DNA of 34,401 bases, from NCBI GenBank assembly GCA_964423545.1, contig CAYRFV010000019.1:1-34401 (forward strand), in the 5' to 3' direction. Below, piece after piece: positions 1 through 7,843 of the stretch. The stretch's first letter is position 1, and every line of letters begins with the position of its first letter. The notes under the pieces were generated by a model, which had not been told where the DNA came from, did not search any database, and worked only from the letters and a program-made list of their open reading frames with translations. Source of the DNA: JALOOE01 sp964423545. GTDB lineage: Bacteria > Chloroflexota > Anaerolineae > CG2-30-64-16. A program made the position numbers and the translations under genes.

Positions 1-30
1 GTTCATGATCGCCGATTTCCTTTCTGCAAG
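1..30 (-). other. Possible start of a gene leaving the window
   Basis: On the minus strand an AGAAAGGAAA Shine-Dalgarno-like stretch (about 17-26) is followed by ATG at 6-4 and one more codon before the sequence ends. It lies just past the hairpin that ends the neighbouring lipoprotein gene, so it would fit the start of the next minus-strand gene. Two codons cannot identify a product. Confidence 0.3.
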
Positions 31-31
31 G

Positions 32-63
32 GGAGACGTGACGACCGACGCCGTCACGTCTCC
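32..63 (-). terminator. Hairpin after the first lipoprotein gene
   Basis: A perfect 12-bp inverted repeat (32-43 with 52-63, 8-base loop) starts ten bases past the stop codon of the minus-strand lipoprotein gene. It is GC-rich and very stable. The minus-strand bases after it (CCTTGCAG) do not form a U tract, so it may act as a rho-assisted terminator or an RNA 3' end stabiliser. The repeat is seen directly; the role is inferred. Confidence 0.6.
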
Positions 64-73
64 GGTGCTACGC

Positions 74-1039
74 TCAGGGCATCTGAGCCGGGATCTCTTT
101 GGCGCCCGGCGCCAACGGGAACTTCGTCATGATGCCGATATCCAGCGTGTCCAGCATGGGCAGCAGCATGTTCACGGTCGGGATGACCGGGCTCTGTGGA
201 TTCATCTGCGCGTATGCCTCGGCGGCGTTTTTCAGCAACTGCTTGTCCCAGGCGAGACCCGGCAGACGATTGCCGTTGAGATAGATGTACATGCCGTCAG
301 GTCGAGTGCGGAAGACCACGTTCTGGATGTTCTGGTTCTGAATGTTCTTGAGCACGCCCTTGTCGATGGCGACCGGCAAAGGCAGGCCCAGGCTCGCCAG
401 ATCGTAGCCCGAAAGCCCCAGAATCGACGGTACACCCTGGTCGTCGTACTTGATCTCGAACTTCAAGATGATCGAGGCGGGATCCTTGCTGGGATTCAGT
501 GGGGCAAGCGCAGCGGACGGGTCGGCGAGCGGGATGGCTGCGGCGTTGGCCTGCTTCGGGAAGCGCAGCGTGACGTTCACGCCGAGCCGGCTGACGATGG
601 GCAGGAACTTTTTGACCGTCGTGAACAGATTCTCGCTGCCGGGGAGGAAGAGCGCGGCGAGATCCATCGCCTGGGCCAGAGCCTTGTCGTCCCAGGCGAG
701 GTGCGGCATCGGTTTGCCGTTGATCAGAAGCGCGAGCTTGTCGCCGGTCTGCCGCATCTCGATGTGCTGAATGTTGGCGTTCGTCATCCAGTTGATCAGG
801 AACGGGTCCAGCTTCAATGTGCTGAGATCCTGACCGATCATTGCGCCGACATCCGACAGCTTCATGCCCAGCACGGTGGGATTGCCTTGCGCATCGAACG
901 CAATCTCTAGCCGCGGCAGTGCCAGCTGGAACACCTCACCGGATTCAGTTTTGGGGCTGGTTGCCGCCGGCATCGCCGGACCACAGGCAGACAGCAGCAG
1001 CATGACGACGATCAGCAACGCCCAAAGGGACTTGTGCAT
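74..1039 (-). CDS. Two-repeat lipoprotein, paralogue of the next gene
   Basis: This encodes 321 residues with a lipoprotein signal: MHKSLWALLIVV, then lipobox LSAC with the lipidated Cys at 19, so it should sit on the outer face of the membrane. The start is the ATG preceded by GGAGGTGTCTG; a longer open frame upstream is ignored. The mature part holds two copies of one domain, about 37-170 and 189-317. Each copy has an N-terminal strand ending QGNP or QGVP, an NIQ(H/N) segment followed by an Arg, an NG(K/N)xxPxLAWD signature (108-117 and 256-265), and an LP-rich helix before a strand ending in xIP. The neighbour at 1137-2072 has the same layout. No known family is recognised. A ligand-binding or envelope role is a guess. 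The 97-base gap between the two genes and their shared direction suggest co-transcription. Confidence 0.8.
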   Translation of the reverse strand: MHKSLWALLIVVMLLLSACGPAMPAATSPKTESGEVFQLALPRLEIAFDAQGNPTVLGMKLSDVGAMIGQDLSTLKLDPFLINWMTNANIQHIEMRQTGDKLALLINGKPMPHLAWDDKALAQAMDLAALFLPGSENLFTTVKKFLPIVSRLGVNVTLRFPKQANAAAIPLADPSAALAPLNPSKDPASIILKFEIKYDDQGVPSILGLSGYDLASLGLPLPVAIDKGVLKNIQNQNIQNVVFRTRPDGMYIYLNGNRLPGLAWDKQLLKNAAEAYAQMNPQSPVIPTVNMLLPMLDTLDIGIMTKFPLAPGAKEIPAQMP

Positions 1040-1075
1040 CAGACACCTCCGTGTGTGGATGAGATGATAGGCGAG

Positions 1076-1098
1076 GCTGGCAGGCCGCGCCTGCCAGC
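1076..1098 (-). other. Intercistronic hairpin between the paired lipoproteins
   Basis: A perfect 10-bp stem (1076-1085 with 1089-1098) has a 3-base loop and lies between the two lipoprotein genes. No U tract follows on the minus strand. It could lower expression of the downstream copy or mark an RNA processing site. The arms (GCTGGCAGGC) resemble those of the hairpins at 6128-6173. Confidence 0.55.
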
Positions 1099-1136
1099 GG
1101 CATGGACCGAACAGCAGACGGAGCGCATGGAAAAAG

Positions 1137-2072
1137 TCACCGCTGTGGCGGCGGGATGGCTGGCGCATTTGCCGCTTTGGGCAGATTGACCAGCACGTCG
1201 ATGTCGGCCCGTTCCAGGCCAGGAGCGAGAACTTTGACCAGCTCCCGATACGGGCTATCGGGAGCCAACTGGCCGTAGAGCTCGGCCGCATTCGCCAGGA
1301 ACCGAGCATCCCAGACAAGGTAGGGCAGCGACTTGCCGTTGGAGTAGAGGTACAGGCCGCCGGGCTTCGTACGGACCAGCAGGTGCTGGATGTTGGCTTT
1401 CTGAAGCCGCTGTAGCGTCTCTGGATCCAGGACCGGCGCCATGCTCACCCCAAGCGTGGCGAGGTCCGCTGCGGTGACATCAAGGATGCCCGGTTGCCCC
1501 TTGTCGTCGATCTTCAGATCCATCTTGACGATGGCGGTGGCCGGGCCGTTGGAAGGCTGAGGCGCAACCTTCGCGCCTTCCTCCAGGCTGATCAGCGGGA
1601 TATCCGCAGCCCCGGCCTTCTTCGGCAAGCGGATCACCACATCCAGCCCGAGACGGCGCAAGATCGGAAGGAGATTCTTGACTGCGCCCAGATCCTGACC
1701 GGTGAACACCGAGGCCAGATCGGCGGCCTGCAAGAGCCCTTCGTCGTTCCAGCCGATATAGGGCAGCGGCTTGCCGTTGACGAACAACTTGAGTCCGTCA
1801 GCAACCACCCGCGCTTCGATGTGCTGGACATCGCCTGCCACCAGCGACTCAACCAACGGCTGCGGCAGCCTGGCATCCATTCCGAACGTGGCCGGTGAGA
1901 GCCCAAAGAGGCTGGGATTGCCTGCCTGGTCGACACTGACGACGATGCGCGGCAGCGCCAACATGAAGGGTTCCGGGGCTTTGGCTGGACCTGGAGCCGG
2001 CTGCGCGGCCGGTCCGCAGCCCACCAGCAGCGCGACCATGACCAACACCGCAAGCCATGTCAGCTTTGACAT
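1137..2072 (-). CDS. Two-repeat lipoprotein, first of the tandem pair
   Basis: This encodes 311 residues. A hydrophobic signal and lipobox LVGC (Cys19) are followed by a Pro/Ala-rich linker, so it is a predicted secreted lipoprotein. The ATG follows GGGAGGTGATCG. As in the paralogue at 74-1039, the mature chain is an internal duplication: about residues 36-160 and 177-305. Shared marks are DxxGxP near the start of each copy, (V/I)QH followed by an Arg, VNGKPLPYIGWND or SNGKSLPYLVWD, and a closing strand with an LPK motif and IP. Neither copy matches a family I know. A good promoter lies upstream (2182-2210), so this gene is probably first in a two-gene operon. A duplication of the domain followed by duplication of the gene is the simplest history. 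Confidence 0.8.
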   Translation of the reverse strand: MSKLTWLAVLVMVALLVGCGPAAQPAPGPAKAPEPFMLALPRIVVSVDQAGNPSLFGLSPATFGMDARLPQPLVESLVAGDVQHIEARVVADGLKLFVNGKPLPYIGWNDEGLLQAADLASVFTGQDLGAVKNLLPILRRLGLDVVIRLPKKAGAADIPLISLEEGAKVAPQPSNGPATAIVKMDLKIDDKGQPGILDVTAADLATLGVSMAPVLDPETLQRLQKANIQHLLVRTKPGGLYLYSNGKSLPYLVWDARFLANAAELYGQLAPDSPYRELVKVLAPGLERADIDVLVNLPKAANAPAIPPPQR

Positions 2073-2181
2073 CGATCACCTCCCAATGCGCGGGGGCAGG
2101 GCATCCCCTGTCTCACGCGCCACAAGGACTAGAGCAGCGACTCGATTCACGGCGCGCCGTAAGGCGTAAGGATTCACGGAG

Positions 2182-2210
2182 ATTATAACCGAATCACAAG
2201 CAAGCTGCAA
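2182..2210 (-). promoter_or_regulatory. Sigma-70 type promoter of the lipoprotein pair
   Basis: On the minus strand the -35 box TTGCAG (2205-2210) is separated by exactly 17 bases from a perfect -10 box TATAAT (2182-2187). Transcription should start near 2175, giving a leader of about 100 bases before the ATG at 2072. A 9-base direct repeat GATTCACGG (plus strand, 2144-2152 and 2171-2179) lies at and just past the predicted start and could be an operator. Confidence 0.7.
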
Positions 2211-2285
2211 CAGCCAGACTTTGACGCAAACCATACGCTTGCCCTACGCTGTGCGTGCACTGCGGACAGGTGTTCTGCTAACCCT

Positions 2286-4643
2286 TTACAACGCAGGCGC
2301 CGCGGCCAGCGCCTCCCACACCTTCTCGCTGGTGATCGGCAAGCTATCGATTCGCACGCCGACCGCATGATACACGGCATTGGCGATCGCAGGCGCCGTG
2401 GGCACCATCGGGTGCTCGCCGATCCCGCGCGCGCCGAAGGGACCATCGTCCTGCGGCGCCTCGACGATGATGTTCTCCGTTTCCAGCGGCGCGTCCGCCG
2501 ATGTTGCGATGCGATAGTCGGTGAAGTTCGCGTTTCGCGGCGCACCCTGGCTGTCGAAGATGATTCCTTCGAGCAGCGCCGTGCTCATTCCCTGCACCGC
2601 GCCGCCCTCCATCTGCGTCCGGACCAGGTCGGGGTTGATCGCTCGCCCCACGTCGTAGGCCGAGACGATCTTCAGCACCTGCACCTCGCCCGTCTCGTCA
2701 TCCACCTCCACTTCGACCGCCTGGCAGCCGGTGGTGAAATGGACGACCGCGCGCGGCCCCTGGCCCGTCTCAGGATCGAGAGGCGTCACATACTCCGGCA
2801 TGAACCTGCCCTGCCCCACCACCGGCCCGCCGATCCAGGTGCCGTCGGGCCGCTGCATGCCGTAGATGACGATATCCTTGAGCGGCGCGGATTCCTCGCT
2901 GCTGTAGCTTACCACCTGACCATCGACGATATCGAGGTCATCGATGTTCTCGCGCCACGCCTCGGCAACCGTCTCGAGAATCTGGCGCTTGGCGTTCTGG
3001 GCGGCCTGCAACACCGCGTTGCCCATGCTCCACGTCAGGCGGCTGGCGACCGTCTGCCATTCGTACGGACTATAGTCCGTGTCCACCGTGTTGACTCGCA
3101 CGTCTTCGATTCTGACGCCCAGCCCCTCGGCCGCAAGCTGCGCCATTGCCGTCAGGGCGCCCTGGCCGATATCCACACCGCCGATGCTGACGGTGGCCGT
3201 GCCATCCTCGTTCATGCGCACCGCGGCGCTCGAGCCTGGATTCGGCGGCATGGCAGGCGCTTTCCACATCGCGGCCAGTCCCTTGCCGCGATGCTTGTGC
3301 GGGGAAGACGGCGCGACGGGCTCGCCCCAGCCGATGGCGGCCGCCGCCTTCCGGATGCACTCGCTCAGTCCCGTCGGGTGCATGACCATGCCCGTCAGCG
3401 TCTCCTGCCCCTCCTTCAGGCAGTTGACCTGGCGGACCTGCACGGGGTCCAACCCCAACTTGTGCGCCATCTGATCGATGTGCTGTTCGATGCCGAAGTG
3501 AATCTCGGCCATGCCGAAGCCGCGCATCGGCCCGCCGATCGGGTGATTCGTGTAGACACAGTAGCTGTCCACGTAGATATTGGGCACGAAGTAGGGCCCT
3601 GTGCCGCTGTACCCTGCGGCGCGCGTGATGTTGACGCCGTACTCGGTGTAGGCGCCACCATCCCAATAGAAGCGGTTCTGCATGGCAGTGATCCGGCCGT
3701 CCTTCGCCATGCCCATCTTGATGGTTGCGACCAATGCCTGGCGAACGAAGGTCGTATAGAACTCTTCCTCGCGGCTCATGCGCAGCTTGACCGGCCGGCC
3801 TTTGGCGTGCATGGCAAGCGCCACGGCCGCGCCTTCGATGCTCACCCCTGCTTTCGAGCCAAAGCCGCCGCCGACATGCGGAGTGATCACGCGCAACTTG
3901 CTGTGGCTGACGTGCAACGCCTTCGCAATCAAGTTGCGCTGGGCAAAAGGCGATTGGCTGGAGGACCATAGGGTGATCTTGCCATTCACATCCTGCTGTG
4001 CGACGCAGACATGAGTTTCCAGGGGCACATGCTGGATGTGCGGCACACGGTAGGTGTGCTCATAGACCAGGTCCGCCGCGGCCCAGCCCTGCGCCATATC
4101 CCCCTTGCGGACCTTGAACCAGTTGGAGATATTCGTGCCCGCCTGGGGCAAGATGAACGTCTGGCAAGCGTAGGCGCTCAGCTCCGGATGGATGAGCGGC
4201 GCACGGGGGCTTGCACCGATCTCCGGATCGAAGACAGCCTCCAGCGGTTCGTATTCGACCTCGATCAGCCCCAGCGCCCGCGCCGCGATCTCCGGGGTGT
4301 CGGCCGCCACGCCCGCGACCGGTTCGCCGACGAAACGGACGCGATCCAGCGCGAAGATGCGGCGATCGCTGAGATAGAGGCCGGTGTAGCCGGGGAAATC
4401 CTCGCCCGTGATCACCACGCGTACGCCCGGCAGCGCCCTGGCACGCTCCACATCGATACGTTTGAGCAGGGCGTGCGGCAACGGGCTTCGCTTCAACGCA
4501 GCGTGGAGGAGGTTTGCGCCGAATTGCATGTCGTCGACATAGATCGCCGCACCCGTCACCTTCTCGCGTCCCTCGATGCGCTGCGGGCTGGCGCCGATCA
4601 GCGACGAACGACCACGGGATGGCGTTTTCTGCTCACGACTCAT
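2286..4643 (-). CDS. xdhA: Xanthine dehydrogenase-type molybdenum-binding subunit
   Basis: This 785-residue protein is the large subunit of a molybdenum hydroxylase, which carries the molybdopterin cofactor and the substrate site. It likely oxidises a purine such as hypoxanthine or xanthine. Visible landmarks are the aldehyde oxidase/xanthine dehydrogenase a/b-hammerhead at the N-terminus (about 20-140), GGGFGSK at 258-264, PMRGFGMAE at 372-380, a DIGQG glycine motif, and the C-terminal GIGEHP, whose Glu743 matches the catalytic glutamate of the family. The AYRCSFR loop of aerobic CO dehydrogenase is absent, which argues against CoxL. The length is normal. The ATG sits in an ATGA overlap with the 2Fe-2S subunit and follows an AGGAGG site. 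It is the last gene of the permease-FAD-FeS-Mo operon. Exact substrate cannot be read from sequence. No XdhC-type cofactor insertion chaperone is nearby. Confidence 0.9.
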   Translation of the reverse strand: MSREQKTPSRGRSSLIGASPQRIEGREKVTGAAIYVDDMQFGANLLHAALKRSPLPHALLKRIDVERARALPGVRVVITGEDFPGYTGLYLSDRRIFALDRVRFVGEPVAGVAADTPEIAARALGLIEVEYEPLEAVFDPEIGASPRAPLIHPELSAYACQTFILPQAGTNISNWFKVRKGDMAQGWAAADLVYEHTYRVPHIQHVPLETHVCVAQQDVNGKITLWSSSQSPFAQRNLIAKALHVSHSKLRVITPHVGGGFGSKAGVSIEGAAVALAMHAKGRPVKLRMSREEEFYTTFVRQALVATIKMGMAKDGRITAMQNRFYWDGGAYTEYGVNITRAAGYSGTGPYFVPNIYVDSYCVYTNHPIGGPMRGFGMAEIHFGIEQHIDQMAHKLGLDPVQVRQVNCLKEGQETLTGMVMHPTGLSECIRKAAAAIGWGEPVAPSSPHKHRGKGLAAMWKAPAMPPNPGSSAAVRMNEDGTATVSIGGVDIGQGALTAMAQLAAEGLGVRIEDVRVNTVDTDYSPYEWQTVASRLTWSMGNAVLQAAQNAKRQILETVAEAWRENIDDLDIVDGQVVSYSSEESAPLKDIVIYGMQRPDGTWIGGPVVGQGRFMPEYVTPLDPETGQGPRAVVHFTTGCQAVEVEVDDETGEVQVLKIVSAYDVGRAINPDLVRTQMEGGAVQGMSTALLEGIIFDSQGAPRNANFTDYRIATSADAPLETENIIVEAPQDDGPFGARGIGEHPMVPTAPAIANAVYHAVGVRIDSLPITSEKVWEALAAAPAL

Positions 4644-5137
4644 GGCGCCGCCTCCTGGCCCGACCGGGTGGCTGCCTTGACTGCCTCGATGATGCGGAGG
4701 TAGCCGGTGCAGCGGCAGAGGTTGCCCACCAGCGCCTCCCGGATCTCAGCCTCACTGGGGTCAGGGTTCCGGTCAAGCAGTGCGCGAGCATTGACCAGGA
4801 TGCCGGGCGTGCAGAAGCCGCACTGGGCCGCGCCCGTGGCGAGGAACGCCTGTTGCAGTGGATCGAGCTGACCGTCGTGCGCCAGTCCTTCGATGGTCAC
4901 AATCTCGGCGCCGTCTGCTTCGGGCGCCAACACCATGCAGGAGTTCACCGGCTCGCTGCGCTCGGCGCCCGGCCAGGTGATGAGCACCACACAAGCGCCG
5001 CACTCACCGGCCTCGCAGCCGTTCTTGGTTCCGGTCAGCACGAGCTGCTCGCGCAGCACCTCGAGGAGCGTGTGATGCGCGGCAACGTCGAGCCGGTAGT
5101 GTTCGCCGTTGACGGTGAGAGCAATGGCATGTCTCAT
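4640..5137 (-). CDS. xdhC: Xanthine dehydrogenase-type 2Fe-2S subunit
   Basis: This 165-residue small subunit carries two [2Fe-2S] clusters and passes electrons from the Mo site to FAD. The plant-ferredoxin-like N-terminal domain has Cys41, Cys46, Cys49 and Cys67 (CEAGECGAC then NSC). The helical C-terminal domain has Cys106, Cys109, Cys141 and Cys143 (CGFC then CRC). All eight ligands are present and the length is standard. The ATG follows GGAGGCGCCTC and overlaps the stop of the FAD subunit gene by ATGA; its own stop overlaps the Mo subunit start the same way, so the three proteins are translationally coupled. Naming varies: here xdhC means the iron-sulfur subunit, not the maturation chaperone. 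Confidence 0.92.
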   Translation of the reverse strand: MRHAIALTVNGEHYRLDVAAHHTLLEVLREQLVLTGTKNGCEAGECGACVVLITWPGAERSEPVNSCMVLAPEADGAEIVTIEGLAHDGQLDPLQQAFLATGAAQCGFCTPGILVNARALLDRNPDPSEAEIREALVGNLCRCTGYLRIIEAVKAATRSGQEAAP

Positions 5138-6075
5138 GAGGCGCCTCCGGCGGACGAAACAGGAGTGGCAAGGGAGGGCGAGCCGCTCAGCAGCGCCTCG
5201 ATCCCGCGGCGCACCAGCACGGCCACCATCGCCCTTCGATAGGCTGCGCTGGCGCGAAGATCGTCGATCGGCCGGGCCGCCGCGGCAGCCAGCGCTGCGG
5301 CGCGCAGCACACCGGCCGGCGAAGCATCCTCTGCCAGCACTGCCTCAGCCTCCGGTGCGCGCAGGGGCGTCGGACCCACAGCGCCAAGGGCGATGGCCCA
5401 TTGCCGACAGCAAGTCACATCCGAAGGGCCCTGGGACGCCTCCGACGTTGTTCGATCGCCCCTCTGCGCGCAATACACGGCGACGCTCACCATCGAGATA
5501 TCGCCGATCTTCGTCCTGCCGAGCTTGCTGAAAACGCCGGCAGCGCCGGCCGGCGCTGCCGGCAGGTGAATGGCGGTAAGAAACTCGCCTGGTCGCAGTG
5601 CGGTCTTTCCTGGCCCCTGGAAGAACCGGGCGATGGGCATCTGGCGAGCGCCGTCTGGGCCGTAGACCTCAACGCCGGCCTCCAGGCAGTAGAGCGCGGG
5701 CGCCGTATCGGCCGCGGGGCTGGCGTTGCAAAGGTTGCCGCCGACCGTCGCTCGGTTGCGCAATTGATAGGATGCGACCGATCGGCATGCCTGCGCCAGC
5801 AGGTCGTATTGCCGGCCAATCCACGGGTGCAGCGCCACCTGGTTCATCGTGCAGGCTGCCCCGATCACCACCGCGCCTGCCTCCCCCGGGCGGACGTCCC
5901 GCATGCCCGGCAAGTGCTTGAGATCGACGACGCACTCGGGCCTGGCCGACCCGCCTCGTATCCGGATCAGCAGATCGGTGCCCCCCATGAACGGGAGCGC
6001 TGCGCCGGCGCCCTCAGCGAGCAGGGCGCTGGCTTCGAAGTGAGTCCTGGGCGCAATGTAATCGAACGGCTGCAA
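5134..6075 (-). CDS. xdhB: Xanthine dehydrogenase-type FAD-binding subunit
   Basis: This 313-residue medium subunit binds FAD and hands electrons to the final acceptor. FAD-site motifs GGTDLL (31-36) and ATVGGNLCNASPAADT (109-124) are intact, followed by the family's C-terminal domain with GAVGPTPLRAPEAE. The start is a TTG preceded by GGGAGG with a 7-base gap; no ATG gives the conserved N-terminus QPFDYIAP. Between strands VSVAVYC and WAIALGAVG there is an unusually long hydrophilic turn (RGDRTTSEASQGPSDVTCC) where relatives have a short hairpin. A 28-base perfect palindrome at 5536-5563 encodes the Ala/Pro/Gly turn after HLP. It is coupled to the 2Fe-2S gene by ATGA, and follows the permease after 99 bases containing alternative hairpins. 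Confidence 0.9.
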   Translation of the reverse strand: MQPFDYIAPRTHFEASALLAEGAGAALPFMGGTDLLIRIRGGSARPECVVDLKHLPGMRDVRPGEAGAVVIGAACTMNQVALHPWIGRQYDLLAQACRSVASYQLRNRATVGGNLCNASPAADTAPALYCLEAGVEVYGPDGARQMPIARFFQGPGKTALRPGEFLTAIHLPAAPAGAAGVFSKLGRTKIGDISMVSVAVYCAQRGDRTTSEASQGPSDVTCCRQWAIALGAVGPTPLRAPEAEAVLAEDASPAGVLRAAALAAAAARPIDDLRASAAYRRAMVAVLVRRGIEALLSGSPSLATPVSSAGGAS

Positions 6076-6127
6076 CGTCGGAACCTCCCAGGGCGCGAAG
6101 CCTGGAGCGAAATACTCCGAACGAGGA

Positions 6128-6173
6128 GCTGGAAGCAGACCGCCGGCAGGACGCCTGCTTCCAGCCTGCCGGC
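6128..6173 (-). promoter_or_regulatory. Two overlapping, mutually exclusive hairpins between permease and xdhB
   Basis: Just past the permease stop codon, in minus-strand order, 6173-6165 can pair with 6150-6142 (perfect 9 bp, 14-base loop). Alternatively 6165-6155 can pair with 6138-6128 (perfect 11 bp, 16-base loop). The first arm of the second stem is the loop of the first, so only one can form: a pseudoknot would need loops of 0 and 3 bases across long stems. A third short stem (CCAGG/CCTGG, plus strand about 6088-6105) reaches into the xdhB Shine-Dalgarno. No U tract follows. It could tune readthrough from permease to enzyme genes or be a palindromic repeat remnant. Pairings are seen; role is inferred. 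Confidence 0.5.
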
Positions 6174-6174
6174 T

Positions 6175-7557
6175 CTAGAACTCGATGTTGCTGCGTTCCT
6201 TCACGCCGAATCTCGACGGCGGCAGCACCAGGAACAGCGCGTTGAGCAGGATGCCCACGATCGCGGCAAATACGATCGCCGGGATGCCGTTCGGGAAGAG
6301 CACGGGAATCTGGAACGGATAGAGTCCGTCCTTCAGCCCCATAGCGCCGCCGATGCCCAGCACCAGGATCGTCGCGCCGATGGCCAGATTCTTCGGGTCG
6401 AACAGGTTCACGCGCTCACTCTGGATCAGGGCTACGCCTTGTTTGCCGATCACGCCGAAGAGATAGATGGCCAGGCCGCCCGTGACCGCGACCGGGAGGG
6501 TGTTGACCAGGGCTGCCAGTTTGCCCACGAAGCCGAGCAAGATCGCAATCGCGCTGGCTGTGAAGAGCACCGGCACCGAGTAGTTGCGTGTGATGGCCAT
6601 CAGCGAGTTGTTCTCGCCGTAGTTGGTGCCGGCGCATCCGCCCAGGAAGCCCACCACAAGGTCATCGGCGCCGTCACCGACCAGGTTGAGCCCGATCAGG
6701 TTCTTGATGCTTTTGGGCGCGCGTCCCAGGTCTTTGGCGAGCTGATCGATGTACAGGCTCATCTGGTATAGATGGGCCGTGGATTCGGGAATCGTGGCGA
6801 TGGCGATCAGCGCGATGCTGATCGCTACCGACCACGCCCGCGGATCGGTGAAGGCCGGCAGCGTGAAGTTCGGCACCCGGAGCCAGGGGGCTGCCATGAC
6901 GGGGGCAAAGTTGACCAGGCCGAGTGGAATGGCGATCAGGTAGCCCACGGTGGCTCCCAGCAGGATGGGCAGCATCCCCAGGAGACCCTTTCCCTGCAGA
7001 TAGACCGAGAAAGCGATGGTGACGATCAAAGTAACGAACGCCACGAACCAATTGGCGCTGGCCATGTTCAGTGCTGCGCCGGCGAGTGCGATGCCGATCA
7101 CGATGGCGACTGAGCCGGTGACGATCGGGGGCAGCACCTTGTCCAGCGCGGCTTTGCCGATGCGCATGATGAGCAGGCCCGCGAGAATCTCCAGCACGCC
7201 TGTTGCCATGATGCCCACCTGCGCCAGGCGAACCCCCTCAGGGCAGTAGAACTGGCTCGGATCGTTGAAGCACTCCGGCGCATACAGCGACATGACGGTG
7301 ATGATGACGGTGATATAGCTGAAGCTGGAGCCGTAGTACATCGGGATGCGGCGTTTCGTGACCAGCAGCGCTACGATGGTGCCGATGCCGCTGGCCAGCA
7401 GGGTCACGCCGACGTCGAATTTGGTGAGGATGGCGACCAGAACGGTGGCGGGGAACATCGTCAGCACTTGCTGGAAGCCCAGGCTGACCATGGCGCCCCA
7501 AGACGGAGCATCCTCCGGCATGTAGCCGAGGATCGGTTGCTTGGCATCGACAGCCAT
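6175..7557 (-). CDS. NCS2 family xanthine/uracil permease
   Basis: This 460-residue, highly hydrophobic protein belongs to the nucleobase-cation symporter 2 family and imports xanthine, uracil or a related base through the inner membrane. The family's two substrate-site glutamates can be placed by alignment to UraA: Glu258 in IPESTAHLYQ (TM8 region) and Glu314 in GTNYGENNS (TM10). About 12-14 membrane segments can be drawn. The ATG follows AAAGGAGTGATCCAAG. It is the first gene of the operon that continues with the xanthine-dehydrogenase-type subunits, which makes a purine the likely cargo. A loop with CFNDPSQFYCPEG (96-108) between TM3 and TM4 is longer than in UraA and holds two Cys. The long leader upstream may hold regulation. 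Confidence 0.88.
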   Translation of the reverse strand: MAVDAKQPILGYMPEDAPSWGAMVSLGFQQVLTMFPATVLVAILTKFDVGVTLLASGIGTIVALLVTKRRIPMYYGSSFSYITVIITVMSLYAPECFNDPSQFYCPEGVRLAQVGIMATGVLEILAGLLIMRIGKAALDKVLPPIVTGSVAIVIGIALAGAALNMASANWFVAFVTLIVTIAFSVYLQGKGLLGMLPILLGATVGYLIAIPLGLVNFAPVMAAPWLRVPNFTLPAFTDPRAWSVAISIALIAIATIPESTAHLYQMSLYIDQLAKDLGRAPKSIKNLIGLNLVGDGADDLVVGFLGGCAGTNYGENNSLMAITRNYSVPVLFTASAIAILLGFVGKLAALVNTLPVAVTGGLAIYLFGVIGKQGVALIQSERVNLFDPKNLAIGATILVLGIGGAMGLKDGLYPFQIPVLFPNGIPAIVFAAIVGILLNALFLVLPPSRFGVKERSNIEF

Positions 7558-7843
7558 CTTGGATCACTCCTTTGCGATGATGTGGATGAACACGAGGGTC
7601 AGCAGATGGACGGTCGTGGGAGCGCCCGGCTCCCCGAAGTGATGGCGTGGCGGCGGTAACTATCCCCCCTTGTTTGATCACGCACACGGCGCATCGCACA
7701 TGCGGCGCGTCGCGCGCGTCCAGGTCTCCTCGTCGAGCGAGGCAGCCACCGTGCTCTCCGTGACGCAATTCTAGCAGAGGGTGGCGGCGGATGTCCAATG
7801 AGCACGCTGCTGCGCAGCGCCGCTGCCACCCCGGTCAATCATC
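7558..7843 (-). promoter_or_regulatory. Promoter and about 200-base leader of the purine operon
   Basis: The region holds no gene. On the minus strand a -10 box TAGAAT (7768-7773) is preceded by TGC, an extended -10. A -35 candidate TTGGAC/TGGACA (7792-7798) lies 18-19 bases upstream. Transcription should begin near 7761, leaving about 200 bases before the permease ATG at 7557. The leader contains a 6-bp hairpin (7618-7623 with 7629-7634) and an alternating CG-rich stretch (7700-7720). I do not recognise any known riboswitch class in it. Confidence 0.5.

Noticed and set aside
2367..3971. A 534-codon open frame antisense to the Mo subunit gene
   Set aside because: It is the codon shadow of a well-conserved gene, with no domain, no Shine-Dalgarno and an Arg/His-rich composition.
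2286..4643. Aerobic CO dehydrogenase large subunit (CoxL)
   Set aside because: The AYRCSFR active-site loop is missing and a nucleobase permease leads the operon; a xanthine-dehydrogenase-type enzyme fits better.
6128..6173. An H-type pseudoknot from the two overlapping stems
   Set aside because: The connecting loops would be 0 and 3 bases across stems of 9-11 bp, which is not sterically reasonable; alternative hairpins are more likely.
7558..7760. A purine, xanthine or ZTP riboswitch before the permease
   Set aside because: The conserved core sequences of these classes could not be found by eye; only a leader of unknown structure is reported.
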